From: a virus
Direction: 5' to 3' (one strand)
DNA: 48,058 bases
IMG/VR virus record: IMGVR_UViG_3300029319_000088
Location: 1,376 to 49,433 of that record
The first letter of the stretch is position 1. Every line of letters starts with the position of its first letter. Below the pieces are notes generated by a model. The model saw only the letters and a list, made by a program, of their open reading frames with translations, searched no databases and had not been told where the DNA came from. The position numbers and the translations under genes were made by a program. Positions 37,753 to 46,813 of the stretch are shown here, one piece after another.

Positions 37753-38147
37753 CAGTAAGAAGTGCAGGGCATTGGAAATTGCCTCAACCGACTGATATAA
37801 AAGAAGAGAATAGTTGGATAGCTATTCCTAGAATATCTAGAATAATACCATTTGGGTATGCACAATCTACAGACGATGTGGATTTGTTAGAGCCTGTTAC
37901 AGAAGAGCTAAATAAATTAGAGATGGCTCGTAAGTATGTTAATCAATATTCTTACAGAGAGGTAGCTAATTGGCTAACAAAAGAGACAGGTAGATATATA
38001 TCTCATGTTGGATTGAGAAAAAGACTACAGAATGAGCAACAACGTAAGAACAAAGCTAGAAGCCTACGCAAGTGGGCAGAATATGCAGAAAAGGCAATCT
38101 CCAAAGCGAAAGAGATTGAAGAAAAAAGAACAGGTGCAAGAATCTAA
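37749..38147 (+). CDS. HTH protein preceding large terminase
   Basis: 132 residues. N-terminal IPRISRIIPFGYAQSTDDVD, then a recombinase-like HTH 'YSYREVANWLTKETGRYISHVGLRKRL' (about 69-95), and a basic coiled-coil tail. I recall this arrangement next to terminases in marine phages. It may help recognise packaging sequences or couple the terminase subunits. Overlaps terminase large by 116 bases if that gene starts at 38032. Confidence 0.75.
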   Translation: MTVRSAGHWKLPQPTDIKEENSWIAIPRISRIIPFGYAQSTDDVDLLEPVTEELNKLEMARKYVNQYSYREVANWLTKETGRYISHVGLRKRLQNEQQRKNKARSLRKWAEYAEKAISKAKEIEEKRTGARI

Positions 38148-39582
38148 AATCGTAGTTGAGGATGTAGAACCTATACCTGAACAAGAACACGATATAGTTT
38201 TTAAACCAAACGAAGGTCCTCAAACAGAGTTTCTTGCAGCATCAGAAAGAGAAGTTCTTTATGGTGGAAGTGCAGGTGGTGGTAAATCATTTGCGATGTT
38301 AGCCGACCCTTTACGATATATGGGTCATCCTGCATTTAGTGGTTTGTTATTAAGACACACCACAGAAGAATTAAGAGAACTTATATTTAAGTCTCAAGAG
38401 TTATACCCAAAAGTTTGGAAAGGCATCAAGTGGTCAGAACGAAAGATGCAATGGGTAGCACCATCAGGTGCAAGACTATGGATGTCATATCTAGATCGTG
38501 ATGATGATGTTCTAAGATATCAAGGTTTAGCATTTAGTTGGATAGGTTTTGACGAATTAACACAATGGTCTACTCCTTATGCTTGGGATTACATGAGATC
38601 AAGATTACGTTCTACTGCTCCTGATCTACCAATTTTTATGAGGGCAACAACAAACCCCGGTGGTAGAGGACATCATTGGGTAAAGAAAATGTTTATAGAC
38701 CCTGCACCATATGGTCAACCATTTGATGCAACGAATATAGAAACAAATGAAGTATTAAAATATCCTGCAGGACATCGTAAAGCAGGAGAGTCATTATTTC
38801 AAAGAAGATTTATACCTGCTAGATTAACAGATAATCCATACTTAGCAGACTCAGGCGATTACGAAGCTATGTTATTATCTTTGCCTGAACAACAACGGAG
38901 ACAATTACTTGAAGGCGATTGGGATATTAAAGAGGGTGCAGCGTTTACTGAATTTAATCGTGACATACACGTTGTTGAGCCTTTTCGTATACCTTCTAAT
39001 TGGGTAAAGTTTAGAGCTTGTGACTATGGATATGGTAGTAAATCAGGTGTAGTATGGTTTGCAGTATCTCCTTCAGAACAACTTATTGTCTATAGAGAGT
39101 TATACAAGTCAAAAGTTCTTGCTACAGACTTGGCAGATATGGTTCTAGGATTAGAAGCAGAAGATGGTAATATAAAGTATGGAGTTCTTGATAGTTCTCT
39201 TTGGCATAAAAGAGGTGATACAGGACCTTCATTAGCAGAACAAATGATTTCAAGAGGGTGTCGTTGGAGACCTTCAGATAGAAGTAGAGGAAGTCGTGTG
39301 GCAGGTAAAAACGAACTACATAGAAGACTACAAGTGGATGAATATACAGAAGAGCCTAGATTAGTATTTTTTAGCAATTGTATAAATTTAATATCTCAGA
39401 TACCTGCATTACCGATAGATAAAAAAAATCCTGAAGATATTGACACAAATTCAGAAGATCACTTGTATGATGCGTTAAGATATGGTATAATGTCAAGACC
39501 ACGTTTTAGCATATTTGATTACGACCCTATAGGTAGACCTAAGTCTAGTATGCCTGTAGCAGACTCAACATTTGGATATTAA
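38032..39582 (+). CDS. terL: Terminase large subunit (packaging ATPase/nuclease)
   Basis: 516 residues. ATPase: Walker A YGGSAGGGKS (77-86), Walker B WIGFDE (D174/E175), coupling motif RATTNPGG (204-211). Nuclease: D331 (RACDYG), D387 (GVLDSS), D480 (HLYDALRY). It drives DNA into the prohead and cuts concatemers. The start is uncertain: ATG 38032 lacks an SD; ATG 38083 is an alternative. The first 40 residues are basic and not part of the core. Confidence 0.94.
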   Translation: MSNNVRTKLEAYASGQNMQKRQSPKRKRLKKKEQVQESKIVVEDVEPIPEQEHDIVFKPNEGPQTEFLAASEREVLYGGSAGGGKSFAMLADPLRYMGHPAFSGLLLRHTTEELRELIFKSQELYPKVWKGIKWSERKMQWVAPSGARLWMSYLDRDDDVLRYQGLAFSWIGFDELTQWSTPYAWDYMRSRLRSTAPDLPIFMRATTNPGGRGHHWVKKMFIDPAPYGQPFDATNIETNEVLKYPAGHRKAGESLFQRRFIPARLTDNPYLADSGDYEAMLLSLPEQQRRQLLEGDWDIKEGAAFTEFNRDIHVVEPFRIPSNWVKFRACDYGYGSKSGVVWFAVSPSEQLIVYRELYKSKVLATDLADMVLGLEAEDGNIKYGVLDSSLWHKRGDTGPSLAEQMISRGCRWRPSDRSRGSRVAGKNELHRRLQVDEYTEEPRLVFFSNCINLISQIPALPIDKKNPEDIDTNSEDHLYDALRYGIMSRPRFSIFDYDPIGRPKSSMPVADSTFGY

Positions 39583-39583
39583 T

Positions 39584-41722
39584 ATGGCAGAAGAAAATGA
39601 AATAATGGAAACTGATGGCATCGCATTAGACGATGTTAAAGAAGAAACCTCTACCGAAGACGTAGACGTTGGCAACATCGTTGGTTATGTCATGGGTAGA
39701 TTTAAAAAGGCAGAAGACTATAGATACGAAGATGAACTTAGATGGGTTAGATCGTATAGAAACTATAGGGGAATATATGGACCTGATGTTCAATTTACTG
39801 AAGCAGAAAAGTCTAGAGTATTTGTAAAGATAACAAAAACAAAAACTCTTGCAGCATATGGTCAAATAGTAGATGTTTTGTTTGCTAATAATAAATTCCC
39901 ATTAAGTGTAGACCCAACAAAATTACCAGAAGGAGTAGCAAAAGATGTTTCATTTGACCCCAAAGAACCTGAAGAACTACGCAATTCAAACTTGGAATCA
40001 CCTTATGGTTTCAATGGCGATGGTATGGAGTTACCTAAAGGAGCAACTGAAAAAAGTTTACTTGAAAGGCTTGGACCTTTGGAAGAAAAGTTGCAAAATG
40101 TTGAAGGACTTAAAGAAGAGACTGGCAAAACTCCTACAGCGATAACATTTAGTCCTGCTATGGTGGCAGCTAAAAACATGGAAAAAAAGATACATGATCA
40201 ATTGGAAGAGTCAAGTGGAACAAAGCACTTGCGTAGCACTGCTTTTGAGATGGCACTTTTTGGAACAGGTATCATGAAAGGACCTTTTGCAGTAGACAAA
40301 GAGTATGCTAATTGGGATGACGAAGGTAATTATAGTCCTGTTTTTAAAACTGTTCCACAAGTTAATAATGTATCTGTGTGGAACTTTTATCCTGACCCTG
40401 ATGCATATAACATGGATGAAGCGTTATATGTTATAGAAAGACATAAAATGTCTAGGTCAGAAATGAGAGCATTAAAGAAAAGACCTTTCTTTAGAGAAAA
40501 TGTTATTGATGAAGTTATCATGGATGGTGAAAACTATGTCAAGAAATATTGGGAAGACGATTTAACAGATTACAATCAAGAAAATTACATTGATAGATTT
40601 GAAGTGTTTGAGTATTGGGGTATGATTGATACAGACATGATTATGGATCAAGAAATAGAAATACCTGAAGACCTAAAAGAATTTGATGAACTACAAGCAA
40701 ATATATGGATATGTAATAATAAATTACTTAGGGTTGTATTAAATCCATTTAAACCTGCTAAGATACCTTATACTGCAGCACCATATGAATTGAATCCTTA
40801 TTCTTTCTTTGGAATTGGATTAGCAGAAAATATGGATGATACACAAACTCTTATGAATGGTTTCATGAGAATGGCAGTAGATAATGCAGTGTTATCAGGA
40901 AACTTACTAATAGAAGTAGACGAAACAAACTTAGTTCCGGGTCAAGACCTATCTGTGTATCCGGGTAAGATATTTAGAAGACAAGGTGGAGCACCGGGTC
41001 AGGCAATCTTTGGTACAAAGTTTCCAAATGTGTCTACAGAAAATATGCAGTTATTTGATAAAGCAAGACAGTTAGCAGATGAAAGCACAGGCTTTCCGTC
41101 TTTTGCTCATGGACAGACAGGTATTACAGGTGTAGGTAGAACTGCATCAGGTATATCTATGTTGATGAGTGCAGCAGCAGGTAGTATCAAGACTGTTATA
41201 AAAAACATAGATGACTATCTACTAAAACCTCTAGGTGAAGGATTGTTTAGATTTAATATGCAGTTTGATTTTGATCCTAGTATAAAAGGCGATTTAGAAG
41301 TTGTTGCACGTGGAACAGAGAGTCTAATGGCAAACGAAGTTAGATCACAAAGGCTTATGCAGTTCTTACAAGTATCATCTAATCCTGCTCTAGCACCTTT
41401 TGCTAAGTTTGATTACATTATACGTGAAATCGCAAAGTCTTTAGATTTAGATGTAGACAAAGTAACTAATAGTTTACAAGAAGCAGCTTTACAAGCAGAA
41501 CTTATGAAAGACTTTCAACAAGCACAACCACAACAAGCACAAGCTCCTGCAGGTGCAGACCCTAATGACCCAACAGGTGCAGGTGGAGGAACTATAGGAA
41601 CAGGTGTAGCACCTGTACCACAGGAACAAGGATTTACAGGAAGACCTCAAGGTGGACAAGAAAATATTGAGCAAACTGAAACCCCTAGTGAGCAATCACA
41701 ACCAATGGGAAGTGTTCAGTAA
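39584..41722 (+). CDS. Portal protein
   Basis: 712 residues from ATG 39584, just after the terminase stop; an in-frame TTG 12 bases upstream is unlikely. Size, position after terminase large, and segments such as VWNFYPDPDAYNMDEALYVI, MDDTQTLMNGFMRMAVDNAV and GQTGITGVGRTASGISMLMS are typical of podoviral portals. The C-terminus is Gln/Pro/Gly-rich. It forms the dodecameric DNA gate at the capsid vertex. Confidence 0.9.
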   Translation: MAEENEIMETDGIALDDVKEETSTEDVDVGNIVGYVMGRFKKAEDYRYEDELRWVRSYRNYRGIYGPDVQFTEAEKSRVFVKITKTKTLAAYGQIVDVLFANNKFPLSVDPTKLPEGVAKDVSFDPKEPEELRNSNLESPYGFNGDGMELPKGATEKSLLERLGPLEEKLQNVEGLKEETGKTPTAITFSPAMVAAKNMEKKIHDQLEESSGTKHLRSTAFEMALFGTGIMKGPFAVDKEYANWDDEGNYSPVFKTVPQVNNVSVWNFYPDPDAYNMDEALYVIERHKMSRSEMRALKKRPFFRENVIDEVIMDGENYVKKYWEDDLTDYNQENYIDRFEVFEYWGMIDTDMIMDQEIEIPEDLKEFDELQANIWICNNKLLRVVLNPFKPAKIPYTAAPYELNPYSFFGIGLAENMDDTQTLMNGFMRMAVDNAVLSGNLLIEVDETNLVPGQDLSVYPGKIFRRQGGAPGQAIFGTKFPNVSTENMQLFDKARQLADESTGFPSFAHGQTGITGVGRTASGISMLMSAAAGSIKTVIKNIDDYLLKPLGEGLFRFNMQFDFDPSIKGDLEVVARGTESLMANEVRSQRLMQFLQVSSNPALAPFAKFDYIIREIAKSLDLDVDKVTNSLQEAALQAELMKDFQQAQPQQAQAPAGADPNDPTGAGGGTIGTGVAPVPQEQGFTGRPQGGQENIEQTETPSEQSQPMGSVQ

Positions 41723-41867
41723 TTACATAGATGCTCTTATAGAGCAACAACATAAAGCTATAGAGCAAACAGACAGTACAGTTTTAATGTATAGAAGTCA
41801 AGGTTCTATTTCTACTTTGCGTAGACTAAAACTATTAAGGGATGAAGTCTTTAAAAATGTCAGTTGA
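41712..41867 (+). CDS. Small helical protein after portal
   Basis: 51 residues from GTG at 41712 (earlier frame lies within the portal end). FSNYIDALIEQQHKAIEQTD, STVLMYRSQGSISTLRRLKL, LRDEVF: I recall 'M-x-R-x-Q-G-x-x-x-x-L-R-R-L-x-x-L-R-D-E-V' from short phage proteins following portals. Probably an assembly cofactor. Overlaps the portal by 11 bases and the next gene by 26. Confidence 0.65.
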   Translation: MFSNYIDALIEQQHKAIEQTDSTVLMYRSQGSISTLRRLKLLRDEVFKNVS

Positions 41868-44800
41868 AACTAGAAGAAAACAACGAGAGCCAAAAACAGA
41901 TACTGAGAAGTTGCTTCAAAAAGAAAAAGCTAAAGCAGGACTTCAGGCTCTAGCTATAGGTCCTGTTACAGGTGTATTAGGACTTCCTTCTGATATATTA
42001 GATTTAGCAGACATGGCTAATGATGCAGTTGCTAAATATGGTGAAGATACAGTTTTAGGACAGTTTTCTAAACTAATAAAACCAAAGTTAGATGAAGTAC
42101 AAGAAAAGTATGGCAGAGAAGCATTTGATAGAGGATTTACAGAGCTAACAGGTATAAAGTCAGATATAACTAATCCACCACAAATGTTAGGTGAACTAAT
42201 ATCTTTGGGCACTTTAGCCAAGACAGGTATAAAAGGTGCAAAGTTAGTTGGTGAAACTTTATCAGATACTTATAAAGGAACTAAAAAACTATTTGAAGAT
42301 TCTACTATTCCACCTGCAGGAAGTCCTAAGTTAGCAACAGTAGATGATGCACCACTTCCTGAAATAAAAGAAACGGAAACTTTACTACAAAAACCTGAGA
42401 AAGTAGACACAACTCTTAAAACTCCTACTGTAGAGGACTACGCAAATCTACCTGTAATTAATCCAAGCGTAATTGGATTACAAACTGAGATAGGTAAAAG
42501 ACAGGCTAAAAAGTTTTTTGATTTAGAAAAAAATACCAATAAATCCCCTGAAGAAATATTTGCAGAGACAGGGGTATACAGAGGTCCTGATAAAAAATTA
42601 AGATACGAGTTAGATGATCGAGGAGCAAAACTAACTAAAACTATTAAAAAACAATTTAAAAATTTTGATAGTGAAGTGCCTATGAGTAAATTACCTCTAG
42701 GAAAAGAATTTACATTAGAACAAATTTTTGATTTTGATGCTCTTTACAAACAATACGATAAAGGCATTTTGCAAAATAATGTAATGTATAAACCTATAAA
42801 AGATTTAAAGGTAAGGTTTAAAAAGATATTATTTAATTTTAATGATTTAGGTGGATATGATCCTGTTGACGATGTTATAGACATAAATTTAAATGCTACT
42901 GCATTTGGACATACGGATAAAAGTTTTAAAACTACCAAGGTAACTCCTAAAGAAAGACAGGCTAGAATTGAATCAACTATATTACACGAAATACAACACG
43001 CTATTCAACATAGAGAGGGGTTTTTTAGTGGAGGCAATTCAAGGGACAGACTAAATAAAATTAATCCAAATCATAAACAAGATGGAGAAACTAATACAGC
43101 TTTACTTGATAAAGCTAGAGAAAGATTAGAAAAAGTAAATGAAGATGCAAGATTTCCAATTGAGAATTTTATAGATGAAAAGATTAGATTAGAAAAAAAA
43201 GCTAAGAGTGGTGAAGAAATAGGAGAGTTTGCTAAAGAATATTTAGAAGAATTAAAAGAAAAAGTTGATAATCTAGACATACCAAAAAACGTTAAAGCAA
43301 AATACGGAAAAGATTATGAAAACTACAGAAGAAATCAAGATATTTTAGACGATCAATCTAGAAAAGCCTACCAAGAATATAGAGATATATATGGTGAAAG
43401 AGAAGCTAGGTTAGTAGAAGATAGATATCAAAAAAGAAAAGAGCTATTAGGCAAAGATGATACCTTTATAAAAAAATTATTTCGTGGTAAGCAAGACGAT
43501 GTAGATACAAGTCTTAGAGGAGACACAGAATTTGTACAAGAGTTCGGTGGAGTTTCTCCGAATGCTAAACTTGTAAAAGATGCAGATGGTCAGATTGTAG
43601 GAGTTGCATCTAGCAAAAGTGAGGTTTCTTCTAAAAATTTTAAACCTGAGACTATACGAATAGGAGAGTTTCCCACAAATCAAAAAAAGTGGTTTTTAGA
43701 TGGAGACACTGTAACTTTATATCATGGTACTAGTAAAGAAAATTTAGAAAAGGTAGTAAGTGGTGGTTTAAAAGGAGATGCAGACGGACTTGTGTACACC
43801 TCTCCTGACGTTCACTCTGCAACAGGATATGGTTCAGTAAAAGGTGGGGAAAAGGCTAATAAAAGTAAAAGTGGAAAACAAGTAGATTTTAATCCTGATA
43901 GTGACAGAATAACTTTAAAATATGAGATACCTAAAAATGAATTTTTAAAATTAATAGGTGATCCAAATAAAACTCAAAGAAGTATTAGTAGTAAAACTAA
44001 ATTATTTAATGAAGATAGTAAACAATTATTTGATAGAACTAAAGACAATCCTCAATTTTATTCTAGAGGTGAGCCTATAAGTCCTGCAGGTAATTACTAT
44101 GAAGGCACAGAAATAAGATTCAAAGAAGGAGATATAGATAAATATTTAGTAGGAGCAGTTGAAAGAGTTAGAACTCCTAAAGTACAAAATTTAAATTTAA
44201 ATCAAGCTGATCCTGACATAGCAACAGCAAATTCCATAATAGAAAATCCTAAACTTGCTGAAGAGTGGAAAAGTAAAAATAGTGTAAAACAAAAACAAAA
44301 ACAAAATCCTGAATTACAAAAAGCTGCTAATGATTTATTAGATGGCAAGATAACAGGTAAACAGTTTAGAGAAAAAGTAAAAACAGTTAATCCTATAGTG
44401 CCTATTGGAAAAGTTCCACCTATTCCTTCTTTTACAGATATTGTTGGGTCGTTACTTAAAAAACAGGTCGAAAAAGGTATATATGGATTAAATAAAGAAA
44501 TACCTGATGGAACAAGAGTATCTTCTAGGTTAGACATACCTGCATATGAAAGATATGATAAATGGATTGTTTCTATACATGATTCTTTTCACAAAGGAAG
44601 AAAGGACTCAATACAAGGAGAAGCCATAGCTTATGGTAAAACTATTGTATTAAACAATGTTTCATTTAAATCTCTTCCAAGCAGAGGTCTTAGAATCGCA
44701 GCAGGTGCAGAAAAAAATACTATTGGTAGAATCTTTGGTGACATAAAAAATGAAGCTCCTGAGTCTGTTGCTAGTAGAGCTAAAAGACATCTTAATGAAG

Positions 44801-46749
44801 ATGAGTGGTCAGAGATAGGATTTAATCCCTATAGACATGGCTTTTTCTATAATAAAGCCACAGGTCTACCTGTTGCTACTGCAGACGAAGTTGTTCAAAT
44901 AGGACCTTTAGTATTAGCTCGTAATGCTAAGAAAATGACTATATCAGAGATGAAAAAAACAGGAGCAGAGGGTCTCCCTATAAGAACAGGAAAACCTATA
45001 GAAGGTTTAAAAAATTTAAAAAGAACTAAGACTTTATTTAATAAGGGTGGAACAATTATGAAAGAACAAATGGAATTATTTCAAGAAGGTGGACTTCAAG
45101 AAGAAGGTGGCACAATTGATCCTGTATCAGGAAATGATGTACCTCCGGGAGCAACACAAGAAGAAGTTAGGGATGACATACCTGCACAGTTAAGTGAAGG
45201 AGAGTTTGTATTTCCTGCAGATGTTGTAAGATACATAGGGTTAGAGAAACTTATGCAGTTAAGACAAGAAGCAAAAGCAGGATTAAAAAGAATGGAAGCT
45301 ATGGGTCAAATGGGTAACGCAGATGAAGCAACATTACCTGATGATATTCCATTTAGTGTAGATGATTTAGATACACGAGAAGAGACAGAAGAAGAAAAAA
45401 TAGAGATGGCAAAAGGTGGTGTTATAGAAGCACAAGCAGGAACATTTGTTTCACCTACATTTGGAACATTTGCACAACCATCTTCTGTTGTATCACAGTT
45501 TCAAAATACTGCACCTAATGTGCAATTACCAAATACTGTTCCTATGAATACAGGACAACAGATAGGTGGCTTCAATGTACCACAAGTAGGTGGCACTCAA
45601 ACATTTCAAGACTTAGTAGGAAGAAGTCCGGGTCAGTATGATGAGTTTCGTAAATATGTAAATGAAGCAGGTATGATACTTAATATACCATTTAAGGATG
45701 GAGAACCTTTATATCCTGTACCTGAGGGATATACATTTCAAGACCCTGAAAAAACAAAAGTAGAAGATCCTTCCGTGGTAAACGTAAAGCCTCAAACTGC
45801 TAGAGTCGAATCGGTAAGTGGCGATGATTCTCCTGATCCTGAAATGGAAGCAGGTTTAGGTGGTGGAAGAGTTGACATCGGTGGACAAACTTTTGCTACA
45901 CAATTTGATTTTAGTGGCAATTTAATAGGTATAGCAAATGTTGAAGATGCTTTAAGAACAGGTAGAGCAGATTTCTTTGCACCTAATCCTGAATTAAGAG
46001 GATTATTAACAGACGAGATAAAAGGAAACTTAGCAAAGTTAGGTGGAGGACCTTTTGGTGCGTTAGGAAGAAATCTACAAGAAAAAGGCTTCTTACCAAA
46101 AAGTATACCATTAGGAGCAGAGACTATAAAAAAAGGCGATATAGCAGGTAAGCAATTAAGAACTTACGATGTTTCTAAGGCAGGTATGAGACCGGGAGAT
46201 GAGCCTATGAAAAGACCTTCTTTAGCAGAACTAAGAAAAGGTGAATTAAGTGCAAAAGAAATAGATGCAAAAAAATTAGAGGATGAAGAAAAAGATATTG
46301 CAGGAGCAGGTTTAGGACAAAGAAGTATAGTTATGAAAAATATGGGAGACAAAGCATCTACCATGTCTGAGTCAGATTTTAAACAAACTATGTTAGAAAT
46401 GGATAAAGCAACTATTGAAGATACATTTTCTCAAGATGCTCAAAACGATATTAGTCTTGCAGGAGGAACTGTTTCAGTTGACTTAAATCCTAATGGAACT
46501 AGTTATAGTAAAAATGCAGATGGGTCATTCACACACGAAGATGGTACAACTGTAAACTTTACAGATAGTCAGGGCAATCCGGGCAATGCTCCACCTCCGG
46601 GTGATTATTCTCCACCTTCTCAACCTGATACAACAAATGTTTCACAGTTTGGAGGCTTAGAGGACAGTTTCTTTAAACAAGGTGGACTTGCAAAAAGAAA
46701 AGTTAAACCTAAGAAGATGAAGCGAGGTGGGTTAGCTTCAAGAAAATAA
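41842..46749 (+). CDS. Giant polyvalent protein: HExxH peptidase-like, ART-like and LPD-like segments, KGG motifs
   Basis: 1635 residues from 41842 (ATG at 41857 is possible). Segments: virion-type N-terminus with GVLGLPSDILDLADMANDA (about 40-60); an H382-E-I-Q-H386 zinc-peptidase-like motif followed by HREGFFSGGN; an ADP-ribosyltransferase-like region with Y627-H-G-T, then YTSPDVHSATGYG and a late GTEIRF (about 610-780); a polyvalent-protein domain (894-1040: YDKWIVSIHDSF, GYGK-like, PESVASRAKRHL, NPYRHGFFYNKATG, QIGPLVLA); FNKGG at 1066-1070; a PPGA...DDIPAQLSEGEFVFPADVV module (1101-1130); MAKGG at 1189; a C-terminal KKMKRGG. Polyvalent proteins are known as effectors injected with phage or plasmid DNA. 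Placed between portal and scaffold, it may be packaged and ejected into the host. Confidence 0.72.
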   Translation: MKSLKMSVETRRKQREPKTDTEKLLQKEKAKAGLQALAIGPVTGVLGLPSDILDLADMANDAVAKYGEDTVLGQFSKLIKPKLDEVQEKYGREAFDRGFTELTGIKSDITNPPQMLGELISLGTLAKTGIKGAKLVGETLSDTYKGTKKLFEDSTIPPAGSPKLATVDDAPLPEIKETETLLQKPEKVDTTLKTPTVEDYANLPVINPSVIGLQTEIGKRQAKKFFDLEKNTNKSPEEIFAETGVYRGPDKKLRYELDDRGAKLTKTIKKQFKNFDSEVPMSKLPLGKEFTLEQIFDFDALYKQYDKGILQNNVMYKPIKDLKVRFKKILFNFNDLGGYDPVDDVIDINLNATAFGHTDKSFKTTKVTPKERQARIESTILHEIQHAIQHREGFFSGGNSRDRLNKINPNHKQDGETNTALLDKARERLEKVNEDARFPIENFIDEKIRLEKKAKSGEEIGEFAKEYLEELKEKVDNLDIPKNVKAKYGKDYENYRRNQDILDDQSRKAYQEYRDIYGEREARLVEDRYQKRKELLGKDDTFIKKLFRGKQDDVDTSLRGDTEFVQEFGGVSPNAKLVKDADGQIVGVASSKSEVSSKNFKPETIRIGEFPTNQKKWFLDGDTVTLYHGTSKENLEKVVSGGLKGDADGLVYTSPDVHSATGYGSVKGGEKANKSKSGKQVDFNPDSDRITLKYEIPKNEFLKLIGDPNKTQRSISSKTKLFNEDSKQLFDRTKDNPQFYSRGEPISPAGNYYEGTEIRFKEGDIDKYLVGAVERVRTPKVQNLNLNQADPDIATANSIIENPKLAEEWKSKNSVKQKQKQNPELQKAANDLLDGKITGKQFREKVKTVNPIVPIGKVPPIPSFTDIVGSLLKKQVEKGIYGLNKEIPDGTRVSSRLDIPAYERYDKWIVSIHDSFHKGRKDSIQGEAIAYGKTIVLNNVSFKSLPSRGLRIAAGAEKNTIGRIFGDIKNEAPESVASRAKRHLNEDEWSEIGFNPYRHGFFYNKATGLPVATADEVVQIGPLVLARNAKKMTISEMKKTGAEGLPIRTGKPIEGLKNLKRTKTLFNKGGTIMKEQMELFQEGGLQEEGGTIDPVSGNDVPPGATQEEVRDDIPAQLSEGEFVFPADVVRYIGLEKLMQLRQEAKAGLKRMEAMGQMGNADEATLPDDIPFSVDDLDTREETEEEKIEMAKGGVIEAQAGTFVSPTFGTFAQPSSVVSQFQNTAPNVQLPNTVPMNTGQQIGGFNVPQVGGTQTFQDLVGRSPGQYDEFRKYVNEAGMILNIPFKDGEPLYPVPEGYTFQDPEKTKVEDPSVVNVKPQTARVESVSGDDSPDPEMEAGLGGGRVDIGGQTFATQFDFSGNLIGIANVEDALRTGRADFFAPNPELRGLLTDEIKGNLAKLGGGPFGALGRNLQEKGFLPKSIPLGAETIKKGDIAGKQLRTYDVSKAGMRPGDEPMKRPSLAELRKGELSAKEIDAKKLEDEEKDIAGAGLGQRSIVMKNMGDKASTMSESDFKQTMLEMDKATIEDTFSQDAQNDISLAGGTVSVDLNPNGTSYSKNADGSFTHEDGTTVNFTDSQGNPGNAPPPGDYSPPSQPDTTNVSQFGGLEDSFFKQGGLAKRKVKPKKMKRGGLASRK

Positions 46750-46758
46750 CCCACATAG

Positions 46759-46802
46759 TTGGCTACTTATCCCCCAACAGTAATTGGCTACGATAACCCC
46801 AA
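46759..46802. repeat. 19-bp imperfect tandem repeat before scaffold gene
   Basis: TTGGCTACTTATCCCCCAA (46759-46777) and TTGGCTACGATAACCCCAA (46784-46802), 25 bases apart start to start, four differences. The second copy runs into the SD of the scaffold gene. The first also allows a short GTTGG/CCAAC hairpin. Confidence 0.65.
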
Positions 46803-46813
46803 AGGAGAAAAAA

